Part shown: one piece after another, positions 54,754-64,000 of the stretch | Layout: every line of letters begins with the position of its first letter | Numbering within the stretch: the first letter of the stretch is position 1 | Assembly (NCBI RefSeq): GCF_026914185.1 | Contig: NC_070563.1 | Span: forward strand, 496,001 to 560,000 | Reading direction: 5' to 3' | DNA length: 64,000 nucleotides | Origin: Puccinia triticina | Lineage: Eukaryota; Basidiomycota; Pucciniomycetes; Pucciniales; Pucciniaceae | Translations under genes and position numbers: made by a program | The notes under the pieces: generated by a model | Told to the model about the DNA's origin: nothing | The model's database searches: none | What the model saw: only the letters and a program-made list of their open reading frames with translations

Positions 54754-55839
54754 ATGGACGACCCAGTCAAAGAAGTCCGCTCTATTTCGTTTTCTTGCTC
54801 TCCAGCTTCACAGACTTACCAACTTGCTTCCTGCACTTTCCCCGGCTAATAATATCCAGCTTGCCGATGTTGTCCGTAAAATCACTGAGCCGTATTCAGC
54901 CAAGGAGATCGCCAGCAATGTTGAACAGTTACGATCCTTTTCTGCTCTCTCGTTCAAATTTTGTCTCATGATCTCTCTTTCTCTCCGCTGGAACTGCGTT
55001 TGTTCGTACACAGGTACTTCACTGAGGACGCTTTCATCATGTATCCGATGTTCAACCAGCCCCGGACCCCCAATGGAAAAGCAAACTTGAAGGGGATCTA
55101 TAAGCTACTGTTTGAGTCCATCCCTCCCATCCCTCATCTTCCGCCTCAGCCCTATCTCTTTTTTTCACAGACGTTCTCAGCCGCTTACATAGTCAGCTGA
55201 CGAATAAGACTTCTATCATCCGTCCAGTCGAGTCTTCTCGGTCAACAATAAAATCGATTTTCATGCAGTCATGTTCAGCGAAGACCGCCTCAACGCTACC
55301 GTTGGTGAGCACTTTGCTCATTTCACTCTCTGGGAAAACAGGCGAAACCTATCTCGGACCATCCTAACTAGCCCTAAAATCAACTCCCCTTCTTGGATCT
55401 TCTTTCCTAGATCTTACAGAGACTCTCGAGTCTAGATTTGCCCCCTGTATTAAAGCTAAGCTCCACTTCATCACAAGAGTCGACATGCGCAAGGAGAGCG
55501 ACGGTAAATACAGGATATGCCGGTCCGTTTTTCGTTCTTTAAATAGATGGTTATCTTATCTCTCTCTCTCTCTCTCTCTACCTTGAATCCATTTGGATTT
55601 ACTTGAAAAAGATAGCTCATCCATTTTGAATTTATCTGGTTTTGGTGGCACTTTTCTTATGGGGATCATTCGAATATGGACACCACAGTCAAGAAGATAA
55701 CTATCCAAATGACCTCCAACGATCCGGGATCCCCCTCTTTTGGATTCCCACCATCACAGCAACTTACAAGATCGTCGCGGGCACGATCATCAGCTATGTG
55801 GGCAGGTTCCTCCTCGAGAAAGACTGGCTTGGACCGTAG
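54754..55839 (+). CDS. SigF-like NTF2-like domain protein, paralogue B
   Basis: ATG 54754 gives MDDPVKE (exon to 54774). The next exon, 54806-54927, reads LHRLTNLLPALSPANNIQLA and DVVRKITEPYSAKEIASNVE. Exon 3 from 55014 gives YFTEDAFIMYPMFNQPRTPN. Further exons give NNKIDFHAVMFSEDRLNATV, LHFITRVDMRKESDGKYRIC and SQEDNYPNDLQRSG with a C-terminal hydrophobic segment ending LEKDWLGP (stop 55839). Intron positions and phases match paralogue A where both can be placed, confirming common descent by tandem duplication. Keeping frame requires a first intron of only 31 nt (GTCCGC...CTCCAG). Function unknown; NTF2-like folds bind small ligands or partners. Confidence 0.65.
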
Positions 55840-55987
55840 GCGGCCATCATCACATCTTCACTAGAACTCTTGCGCTCTCGTTGTTGATGATTTTATAGAC
55901 GAAATGATTTTATTTACGCTGGTTGTATTTTATCTACGACTGAAGAACAGTCTGCATCTTTTTGCCTCTCTTCGATTTTCGAGTCAT

Positions 55988-56051
55988 TGGAGGACTTCCC
56001 TTCGATTTACACGGCGGTGTAAAGTCAGATCTGGCACTTGTAAATCCAGAT
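55988..56051. repeat. Terminal-type inverted repeat, left member
   Basis: About 64 bp starting TGGAGGACTTCCCTTCGATT match, with four substitutions, the reverse complement of 61720-61786. The sequence is itself hairpin-prone (AGTCAGATCTGG ... CCAGATCTGACT). Confidence 0.75.
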
Positions 56052-56165
56052 CTGACTCACCGTGTAATTTTTAGCTTTAGAAGCTTTTCCGCAGGCTTGA
56101 GGTGCCAGAATACCTGCCAGATTTACAACCCCAGGTATTCCAGCAACTCGGGCCTCATCCCTCGT

Positions 56166-56770
56166 TGTTGAACCGGTCATCGAGAGTACACAACCCTCTC
56201 GATGGCCGGTATAGACGCCCACTCAATGACCGGCCTGTACCTCGAGAGGACACATCCCTCTCGATGGCCGGTACAGACCGGTCATCGAGAGTACAGACCC
56301 CTCTCGATGGCCGGTGCGGACCGCTCATTGAGAGGCTCTGTACCAGTCATCGAGAGGACACATGCCTCTCGATGACCGGTGGGTAGGACATCAAGAGGAC
56401 ACAACGCCGGTCATCGAGAGGACTCAAGCCTCTCGATGGCCGGTACAGATGTACCCCCTCGATGACCGGTCTGCACCGGCCATCGAGAGGGTTGTGTCCT
56501 CTCGATGACCAGCACAGATCTGCCAGAGGGTGGTGCCCTCTCTCTCGATGGCCGGCCTGTACCGGCCATCGAGAGGATGTGTCCTCTCGAGGTACAGGCT
56601 GGTCATCGAGTGGGCTATGTCCTCGCGATGACCGGTCCATACCGGAGAGGGTGGTGTACTCTCGATGGCCGGTCTATACCGGGCATCGAGAGGGTTGAAT
56701 CCTCTCGATGGCCGGTCTATACCGGGTATCGAGAGGGTTGAATCCTCTCGATGACCGGTACAGACCGGGC
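56166..56770. repeat. CCGGTCATCGAG/CCTCTCGATGGCCGGT hairpin array 1
   Basis: The 13-16 bp words CCGGTCATCGAGAGG and CCTCTCGATGGCCGGT alternate in both orientations about every 20-50 bp, each pair able to form a hairpin. There is no coding capacity. Confidence 0.9.
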
Positions 56771-56956
56771 GCATAATTTTCAAAGTTCGTCGTCGAACCG
56801 CCCAAGGCAATAATTTGACATCGACTCGCCGCAGCTACGGCAAAAAGAGGTCCCAGTGAGGCAAGACCGCCAATCACCATCTCCCGACGGGGTAAGGCTA
56901 GCCTTCCACACAGCAGACCTCCTAGCCCCGTCGGGCAGGAGTTGCCATCAATGAGC

Positions 56957-57699
56957 CGGCAATCCCAAACTTAGCTAAGTCCGAGGGTGGAGGCGCGAAG
57001 CGCCTCCACCGGAGGGACTTATGCGGTATCGGTGATTTAGGCCTGAGAGGAATGGCCAAAAACGCCATTTTCAACAAATGTTGCAATAGCTCCCTTACCT
57101 CCGAAGATTTCACCAATATTTTTGGATATTAAGAAAGGCCTGCATCTTGGCTAATTTTTGATGCTCTAAGATCATCAAATTTCATCATTCCTTGCTCATA
57201 ATAACACATTGAAGTTGGTGGGTTGCAAAAGCCAAGCCTGGGGTCCGTAAAACATCATTTTAGTGTAAATCCATACGCTTTCCTCGGGAAAAAAAATGAC
57301 AGGTATCCAGGACTGATGTCCAGCCTTGCCAACCAACTGCGTGAGAAAATGCATTTGGGCCTGTTCACTCAAGATTCCGAGGGAGCTCATTTGAAAAACA
57401 ATTATACCTTGACTGTTTTTGCCAGCATGAAGTTTTTTTACTACATGCCTTGTATCTTGGGTTTGGGAAGAAGAAAAATGTACACAAAGGTGGCAGGAGA
57501 TAGCCAGGCATCTCAAGAGTCTAAGTGTAAATGTAGAGGGTGATTACACCAAGGCAGCCCTGTGCAGGGGCCTTAGCATAAGAAGGTAAGGATTATTGTC
57601 ATTTCTCTCAGGCAAATTTCACCAATAAGGCATAAGTCCATCCCAGAGGGAGGCCTTCGGCCTCCCTTGGGAGGGACTTAGTTAAGTTTGCGGCAATCC
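56957..57699. mobile_element. MITE, 725 bp (56966-57690) with 9-bp TSD CGGCAATCC
   Basis: The termini CAAACTTAGCTAAGTCC (56966) and GGACTTAGTTAAGTTTG (to 57690) are inverted repeats with one mismatch. CGGCAATCC occurs immediately outside both ends (56957-56965 and 57691-57699). A 9-bp duplication is typical of Mutator-like elements. Next to each end is a GC-rich hairpin (GGAGGCGCGAAGCGCCTCC; GGAGGCCTTCGGCCTCC). No transposase is encoded. Confidence 0.85.
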
Positions 57700-57950
57700 C
57701 ACCATGTTACAACAGTGCTGCAAGACTGTGCTGGCTCACTGTTCAAAACAAAATGCCCTGTATTCGTCCCGGCAAGAATACCACCCAGCCACGGGCATGG
57801 CATCACAACACAGCCCCATCACAGACATGGCTACCTGCCACACAGTTATATACATAGATACATTTTTTATTTCTAGTGGTCATCATATTTCATAAATCAT
57901 CAGATTTGATATCTTATTTTTCTAGGCCCCGTTTGGAGCCAATATAAATA

Positions 57951-58407
57951 TAGGTGATATAATCATTTGTAAATTCAATAAAAAATACAAAACTCAACAT
58001 AAAGAATCCAATTTTTTTTTGTAGGAAACCTACAGTACTGGTCTCATCAACTATGAAGTCAGATTTAACTGATTCAGCCATCTTCAGCACCATAATACCA
58101 TTATATTGCTTTGTTTTGGTCAAAAGCGATATAATGGTACTACAGTACTGAATATGGCTGAATCAGTTGAATCTGACTAAGTCAGATTTAACTGATTCAG
58201 CCATCTTCAGCACCATAATACCATTATATTGCTTTGTTTTGGTCAAAAGCGATATAATGGTACTACAGTACTGAATATGGCTGAATCAGTTGAATCTGAC
58301 TTCATAATTGAAGAGACCAGTATTGTAGGTTGCCTAGAAAAAATATTTGGAGGCTTTATGTTGAATTTTGTAGTTTTCATTGAATTAACCAATGATTATA
58401 TCACCTA
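57951..58407. mobile_element. Nested foldback element in the left arm of the giant palindrome
   Basis: The ends TAGGTGATATAATCATT and AATGATTATATCACCTA are inverted and the arms correspond for well over 100 bp. The core (AGTCAGATTTAACTGATTCA ... TTGAATCTGACT), itself palindromic, is present as two tandem 123-bp units (58057-58179 and 58180-58302). The right arm of the surrounding palindrome lacks this insert. Confidence 0.85.
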
Positions 58408-58879
58408 TATTTATACGGACCTACTTCGCGCAGCAGCAAAAAACTCTTCGCGCACAGAATCGACCGTCCCCTGACGTCAAGCCCGCTGTGCGCGCAAGCC
58501 AAAAAATACTTTGCACACAGCGACTTCCCCCAAAAGAAGGAGGGGATTTTTCTCAAAAAAAAAATTGATTAATCAAAAGAGGGGGTCTTAACTGCCCTCT
58601 CCAAAAAATATTGGATTTTTTGGAGGTGTCCTTGTCATGTAAAAAAAAAAAAACATAATTAATATGCAAAAAAAAGGCACCCGCTACCCCGATAGCCCAC
58701 CCCGGGGACTTTTCACCTGCTAAGACTTAAGCGGTCGGGTACCCAGCCCCTCGAAAAGAAAGTTCGAGGTTCTTTTCGAGGGGCAGCAGCTCCGGGCCCG
58801 GCTATCCCCCAGCCGCGTGCCGATGGCCGGCACAGGCCATCGAGCGGAGTTGCACACTCCCCCGATGACCGGCCGGCCA

Positions 58880-59570
58880 GCACACATGTGTGCATCTAGC
58901 ACTATTTACCGGTCATCGAGGGGATTGTGTACTCCTCTCGATGGCCACTCTGTCCCGGTCATCGAGTGGAGTACATACTTCCGTCGATGACCGGGTCCGT
59001 TCCGGTCATCGAGGGGAGTACATACTTCCCTCAATGACCGGGTCCGTCCCGGTCATCGAGGGGAGTGTTCACTCCTCTCGATGACCGGGTCCATGCCGGT
59101 CATCGAGAGGAGCACATCCTTCCCTCGATGACCGGGTCCGTTCCGGTCATCGAGAGGAATGTTCACTCCTCTCGACGACCGGAGTAATCGGGTCATCGAG
59201 GGGAGTGTACTCCTCTCGATGGTCGGAACAGGGCGTCCATCGAGAGGAGTACATCCTTCCCTCGATGACCGAGTCCGTTCCGGTCATCGAGGGGAGTGTT
59301 CACTCCTCTCGCCAACCGGAGCAACCAGGTCACCAAGCTCCGGTCGTCGAGAGGAGTGAACATTCCTGTCGATGACCGGAACGGACCCGGTCATCGAGGG
59401 AAGGATGTATTCCTCTCGATGACCGGCATGGACCCGGTCATCGAGAGGAGTGAACACTCCCCTCGATGACCGGGACGGACCCGGTCATCGAGGGAAGTAT
59501 GTACTCCACTCGATGACCGGGACAGAGTGGCCATCGAGAGGAGTACCCAATCCCCTCGATGACCGGTAAT
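58880..59570. repeat. CCGGTCATCGAG hairpin array 2, centre of the giant palindrome
   Basis: About 45-bp units of the type CCGGTCATCGAGGGGAGTG + TTCACTCCTCTCGATGACCGG repeat in head-to-tail and mirror order. Local hairpins sit inside the larger fold. Confidence 0.9.
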
Positions 59571-60074
59571 TTGTGCCACATGCACGCATGTGCTGGCCGG
59601 TCATCGGGGGAGTGTGCAACTCCGCTCGATGGCCTGTGCCGGCCATCGGCACGGCGGCTGGGGGATAGCCCGGCCCGGAGCTGCTGCCCCTCGAACTTTC
59701 TTTTCGAGGGGCTGGGTACCCGACCACTTAAGTTTGAGCAGGTACAAAGGCCCCGGGGTGGGCTATCGGGGTAGCGGGTGCCTTTTTTTTGAATTAATAT
59801 TATGATTTTTTTTTTTTGCATCACAAGGACACCTTCAAATAATCCAATATTTTGTGGAGGGGGCAAGTAAGACCCCCTCTTTTGATCCATCGAGAAAAAA
59901 TCCGGAAAAATCACCTCCTTCTTTCGGGGGAAGTCACTGTAAGCGAAGTAATTTTTGGCTTGCGCGCACAGCGGGGTCGACGTCGGGGGACGGTCGATTC
60001 TGTGCGCAAAGAGTTTTCCGCTGCTGCGCGAAGTAGGTCCGTATTTATATCGGCTCCAAACAAAGCCCTAATTT

Positions 60075-61600
60075 GTGTTCGGTTACAAAAAAAAGTCACA
60101 TATATATGTGTAGATAGAATTCTTTCAAGTTAGATACTAAGTTAGACACTTCAAAGAAAGGAGGAGGAGGATGGATAGCTTTCCCAAGTCGGTTGGAATT
60201 GTACAAGGGTCGACGCTGAAACCACTCCAACTAATGAAGAAGCTAGTGGAAGACAGTTGGGGCCAACTGACGCGCAGGATGGGGGATGGCGAGCAAGCAG
60301 GTGGGGGAAAAGCCAGCCAAGAAGATTATTGAGGAGCGCACGGAGGCTGGAGGGGACGTGACGCCGGGGGAGAAAGCTGGCCGGCCGGCACCGCCGAGCT
60401 CATGCTCCTGAACCCTGGCGCACGCAGAATTAGACCCAAGCCAGCCTTCAAAAGTATCGTTGGAGGACAAGCTGGCGTTGATCCCGTTGGCGGACGACAG
60501 TGAGGCGCGGATTGTGACCTTCCGCCCCTTGTGGTTGGCTTCATCGTTGCTATCTTGGGCGCCTCGGTCACCCAGGTATATAAGCTCTCACTCTCCCTCA
60601 CACACCCTCCCAATTTTCTTGATGACTTATGTGTTGTCAAACACCTGTTTTTTTCAGCTCTTCTTGTTCAAGCCGGTCCACATGCGTCTCCAGCCCGCCT
60701 TCCTCCAAGTGCATCCAATCCCCGCAGATGATGAGTGCTGGAGTTTGAAGAAAATTTGATGTGGGTTGCGGATTAGTGTGTCAGCGATGATCTTGTTTGC
60801 ATTATCAAAGTGTCACCAAGAGGCCAAACTTTTCAGCTCCGCGGGTGGTGGGTGGTCAGTTTGCATAAATTGAGCTTGGTCCTTTGGCCACAGGGGCTAC
60901 TCCCTTCTCTCAGCTTGATGTGGACATAATTCAGCCACCCACCGAGCTTGAAGTCATGGTGAAGATGGTGAAAATGCTGCTCTGCCTCCCGGCGAGGCTC
61001 TGCTCTCAATCTATATATATGGTTTCCAAATTTCTAACCCCCCTGTACAGAGCTCTTGTATGTCTCTTTTCTTTCCGCGCTTTCACCTTCACTTTTGTGT
61101 ATTTTGTTTTGTTGTATGTGTTTTTCAGGGCAGATTGTTTCCTACCCCGGATGTGTGCGCAATAAACAATGACTCTAACATTTCTCACGGTTATTGGTGG
61201 CATTGTGCGTTGCACATTGCGCCCCGCTACCGCAAGCGAGCGGGCAATACCTGCCAGTTTCATCTTGCCGCGGACGGTTGCACGCGGTAGTTGTGGTGGG
61301 GTGCCGTACATGTGGCGTGCAATTTTTTGGCCGTGTGGTTTATGAGCCACTGTGTATTGGCCGTCTGTTCTGGCCACTCCATTTGGTGGACGTGCTGCAA
61401 GCAGCCAACTAACGTCGGCTGCTTCTGTCTGGTGACGTAGGGTTTGGACGGTGGATTGGGCAAGGGGGTGGAAGACGGCTTCATGAAGCCGTCGTGGGGC
61501 CTGGCACGGGGCCCGTGACTGGGCCATATGTTGTTGCGGGGAAGGTCCTGTCGTGAGACGTAAGGATCAGCCCGTCCCCAGACGTTCTAGTGCACCCGGG
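60075..61600. other. No supportable gene
   Basis: Frames of 60-170 residues occur, but none has a recognisable domain or splice-consistent extension. Conserved-looking motifs are absent. Confidence 0.4.
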
Positions 61601-61607
61601 GTGTACA

Positions 61608-61672
61608 GACCAGCTATCGGGAGGGTTGTGTACTCTCAATGACCGGTCTGTACCGGCCATTGAGAGGGATGT
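61608..61672. repeat. CCGGTCATCGAG-type hairpin, remnant array 3
   Basis: CAGCTATCGGGAGGGTTGTG and CTCTCAATGACCGGTCTGTA with CCGGCCATTGAGAGG are diverged units of the array motif. They lie just inside the inverted repeat 61720-61786. Confidence 0.75.
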
Positions 61673-61719
61673 TCCGGTTTGATCTAGCAGCTGAAAAGTG
61701 CGTGTAAAACCAGGGTGTA

Positions 61720-61786
61720 AAAATCTGGCTTTACAAGTGCCAAATCTGACTTTACACAGCCGTGTAAATCAAAGGGAAGTCCTCCA
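61720..61786. repeat. Terminal-type inverted repeat, right member
   Basis: Reverse complement of 55988-56051 with four substitutions. It is directly followed by foldback MITE copy 2. Confidence 0.75.
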
Positions 61787-61789
61787 TTT

Positions 61790-61968
61790 ATGGTGTTCAA
61801 AGTTGGTTTGCATAATTTTATGCATGCATAAATCATAAAATCATAAAATCTTTTTTGCAGGGGATATGACTGTCTGATTATGTAATACAAAATTTCCTCA
61901 CCAAAATATTTTTATGATTTTATGATTTATGCATGCATAAAATTATGCAAACCAACTTTGAACACCAT
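61790..61968. mobile_element. Foldback MITE, copy 2
   Basis: About 179 bp. The ends ATGGTGTTCAAAGTTGGTTT and their reverse complement are identical to copy 1 at 40625. The spacer differs by small insertions (AATACAAAATTTCCTC). Both copies are flanked on the left by ATTT. Confidence 0.85.
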
Positions 61969-61969
61969 A

Positions 61970-63080
61970 ATTGTATAAACAACGCAAATATTTAGAAGCC
62001 ATTAGAACTCACATAGAGAATTGAACACATGTATTATTTTTTATGTAATCTAGACTTATTAGAATCATGAGCCTTGGTAGAACATCTTTTTTGTCTGGAA
62101 TGCAACAGGTTGAAATGTCTTGCATGGGTCTACACTTGCTTTGCTCACCTCTATGCTAGAACCTTATTAGGTTTGCTCAATGCCTTCAATCGTCGCTTCT
62201 CGCCGCTGATGACAAATGTTTCACAGGTTTAAAGAGGTGTAGCAAACAGAGACTAACGGATTCAATAAAAGTCACCCCATTTCATCCAAAAAACCTTGTG
62301 TCTAACACTCAGGAAATGGCAAGTCACTCAGCTAGCGTATCTTGACCAGCAATTCACCAACCAACCAATAAAGTGAATATCAAGGCCACATGTGAAACAT
62401 TGACAAACATCCCTGAGAGCTGGAATCCACCTGAGCAACTCTAACATTGGCAAAAACATGTTACCACCACGGGCCAAGGGTGATAGCTTGATCATCCAAT
62501 ATTTTGTGTTGGCAAGAATGTGTGGCTCTGATCTCTAAAAGGGGAGGAACCCTGCTTATTTTCAAGCGGATTCAAATTCAATTGATATCTTTCCAAAACC
62601 ACTCATTGTTGTGTTTTTTGGCTCAACCGATGTCCTTTTATCAGTGCAGATATTAACCGCATTGGAACGCCAAACGCGTTACACTTGGTTTATCCATTGG
62701 CAGTCGCCTTTCCCCGGGCCCAAAGGCATGTCGAAAACTAAAGAGCCCCAGCCGATCCGCCATGGCGCCTTGCCTGTCCAGGCTTGCCCGGGGGATCAAG
62801 GTGTGATGAGATCTCGTGCTTTGTGGTTATGGACCTTGAATTGACTCAAGACGTGTTCCAATGTAATCTGCCAAATTGCTGGAAATAAAGTACATTCCAC
62901 AGACTTGAATCCCTGAATTAAAGACAACATCAAATCCAAATTACAAAGATGAGGTAGCGCGCGACAGAATGTCAAGCTGAATATTCATAATGATACTGAT
63001 CCCTTCCATCCCCCGTTTCTAGGGTTGCATATTCTTACGCGCGTGTCCTATCTTTGCAAGATGCGTCCACGACCTCCAAT
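61970..63080. other. Intergenic, no supportable gene
   Basis: Moderately AT-rich, with only short frames. It presumably includes the 3' flank of the minus-strand LRR-like gene. Confidence 0.4.
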
Positions 63081-63081
63081 T

Positions 63082-64000
63082 TTATTGATTTGTTTGAAAA
63101 ACGTCCCGGAATCCGCCACGGCTCTTGAGAATTTTATATTGATCCAGACCAATTGGTTCGTGAATATTGATAGATTCTAAACTAGAACTCCCGGAGAAGT
63201 TCTCGAGAACATAGCGGTAGAGTTGTTCAAGATAGTCACGTTCAATCGTCTTACAGGCCAGATCCCGGGGCTGACTGGATTTGAATGAAAGAACCAGGTT
63301 GCAGAGGCGCGGCGCGAAGACTTGGTGAATTTGGGATGGTAAATCAAACGTGATATCTCTGAGATTTATTGATTCGAGATTTTGGGAGAAGAAATTGATG
63401 AATTCAGTAAATGAATCCCGTCGTAAATGGGTCGACGGTTTGTGGATGATTCTTATGGATCGCAGGCGCAGGTGGCTCAAGTGGTTCAGTTGGGCAGATT
63501 GTGCAGGAAGATTAGATGGTAGGACGATGGTCATTCGGTCCAGTTTCAGCGTTTGTAGACATTTTAACCGCGGCAAGCAATCGAAAAGCAAGTGCGCGAC
63601 AAATGACGAGGAAGCCGCCGAAGGGTCATCTTGATCTTGGCAGATGGTAAGCGCTTTGAGGTGCTTCAGCCTTTGCACAGCTTTCAAAGTCAGCGGGAAG
63701 TCGCTCTCCTCGAGCGCCTCCTTCGCAGATCCAGAGCTAATGGTCACGTTTAAATTTTGCAAAAACGGCAAAAGGGAAAGGATGTCTGCATAGATTTCAT
63801 CGAGACCGTCGTCGAGGGAATATGGCGCAGGGATCTGGGACCGGCCCAGAACGAGCGAGAGGCAAGTGAGCTTGGTTCGATAGAGAGGCGCAAAGCGGTG
63901 TATGAAAAGTTGCAGTTTCCGATCGTCATTCTTCAGATGGTCAAGTTTTACTGAACTTGTCAAGACGGGCAGCGCAAGCGATTGGAAGGATCGATTCAGT
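63082..64000 (-). CDS. Leucine-rich (F-box/LRR-like) protein, C-terminal part, truncated by window end
   Basis: The minus-strand frame is open from the window edge to TAA/TGA at 63082 and has no internal ATG that must be used, so the N-terminus lies outside. The sequence has irregular leucine-rich repeats: LTCLSLVLG, LPFLQNLNVTI, LKHLKALTI, LPRLKCLQTLKLDRM, LNHLSHLRLRSI and NLESINLRDITF. It ends SRGGFRDVFQTNQ. Such proteins in rust and other basidiomycetes usually start with an F-box and act as substrate receptors in ubiquitin ligases, but the F-box is not visible here. The frame upstream (FQSLALPVLTSSVKLDHLKN) fits the region that follows an F-box. Confidence 0.7.
   Translation of the reverse strand, partial: LNRSFQSLALPVLTSSVKLDHLKNDDRKLQLFIHRFAPLYRTKLTCLSLVLGRSQIPAPYSLDDGLDEIYADILSLLPFLQNLNVTISSGSAKEALEESDFPLTLKAVQRLKHLKALTICQDQDDPSAASSSFVAHLLFDCLPRLKCLQTLKLDRMTIVLPSNLPAQSAQLNHLSHLRLRSIRIIHKPSTHLRRDSFTEFINFFSQNLESINLRDITFDLPSQIHQVFAPRLCNLVLSFKSSQPRDLACKTIERDYLEQLYRYVLENFSGSSSLESINIHEPIGLDQYKILKSRGGFRDVFQTNQ

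Larger units (their letters stand above)
57925..60067. mobile_element. Giant foldback element, 2.14-kb imperfect palindrome
   Basis: The left end GGCCCCGTTTGGAGCC and right end GGCTCCAAACAAAGCC are inverted. Long stretches in between also correspond in mirror order: TCGCGCAGCAGC / GCTGCTGCGCGAAG, the TGTGCGC box, the AGAGGGGGTCTTA box, TCGGGTACCCAGCCCCTCGA and TGTGCCGGCCATCG. The whole CCGGTCATCGAG array (58,880-59,570) folds on a centre near 59,180-59,340. The right arm is about 735 bp. The left arm has about the same content plus one extra repeat unit and a nested element. CTA occurs directly outside both ends (57922-57924, 60068-60070) as a candidate 3-bp duplication, and the termini resemble Harbinger/Tourist-type ends. 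No protein is encoded. Confidence 0.8.

Noticed and set aside
56166..59570. CRISPR-like array interpretation of the regularly spaced CCGGTCATCGAG units
   Set aside because: Units alternate in orientation, spacers are short and repeated themselves, and the genome is eukaryotic; these are foldback arrays.
60884..61527. Possible proteins of 93 and 173 residues
   Set aside because: Composition is biased, no domain is recognisable and no splice sites extend them; they overlap on opposite strands.

Overview
The window looks like a transposon-rich stretch of a fungal nuclear genome, most likely a rust fungus (Basidiomycota, Pucciniales). The evidence is short GT-AG introns of roughly 55-110 nt in nearly every gene, a basidiomycete-type set of transposons (KDZ, Plavaka, DIRS-like, Ty1/copia, many foldback elements), and a glycine-rich protein and NTF2-like paralogues of fungal type. 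There are no bacterial operons, no rRNA and no tRNA gene that I can support. The species cannot be named from the sequence alone.

Layout. 1-1.1 kb: end of a multi-exon minus-strand gene resembling transposon-associated DUF6589-type proteins. 1.3-5.5 kb: repeat-rich, no gene. 5,524-16,847: a KDZ DNA transposon with perfect 86-bp terminal inverted repeats and an 8-bp target duplication. It carries a plus-strand accessory gene, a minus-strand captured and decayed copy of the translation factor DENR/Tma22, and a minus-strand multi-exon KDZ transposase with an apparent frameshift. It landed exactly on the start codon of another gene (16,854-17,558). 17.6-23.9 kb: a Plavaka (CACTA-like) element whose transposase gene runs in one continuous frame into an OTU cysteine-protease domain. 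24.2-26.1 kb: an uncharacterised multi-exon gene. 27.1-27.8 kb: a glycine-rich protein exon on the minus strand.

29-34.8 kb: a DIRS-like tyrosine-recombinase retrotransposon on the minus strand (gag with an internal TAG, RT-RNase H with an atypical WVDN motif, tyrosine recombinase). 35.2-38.0 kb: a four-exon gene with a SANT/Myb-like domain and a C-terminal coiled coil. 38.9-40.1 kb: an inverted-repeat element built on a minisatellite and split by another small element. 40.6 and 61.8 kb: two copies of one foldback MITE. 42,761-47,680: a nearly intact young Ty1/copia element whose polyprotein is broken at a G10 run in the integrase. 48-52.4 kb: tandem and dispersed duplications without a supportable gene. 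52.8-55.8 kb: two tandem paralogues of a SigF-like NTF2-like protein. 55.9-61.8 kb: a cluster of inverted-repeat DNA built on a CCGGTCATCGAG/CTCGATGACCGG motif, including a 2.1-kb giant palindrome and a 725-bp MITE with a 9-bp target duplication. 63.1 kb to the window end: the C-terminal part of a leucine-rich (F-box/LRR-like) protein.

Most coding capacity therefore belongs to at least four autonomous-type transposons. The plausible host genes are the NTF2-like pair, the SANT gene, the 24-26 kb gene, the glycine-rich gene, the LRR gene and the gene hit by the KDZ element. All exon limits were read by eye from splice signals and frame and need transcript support.
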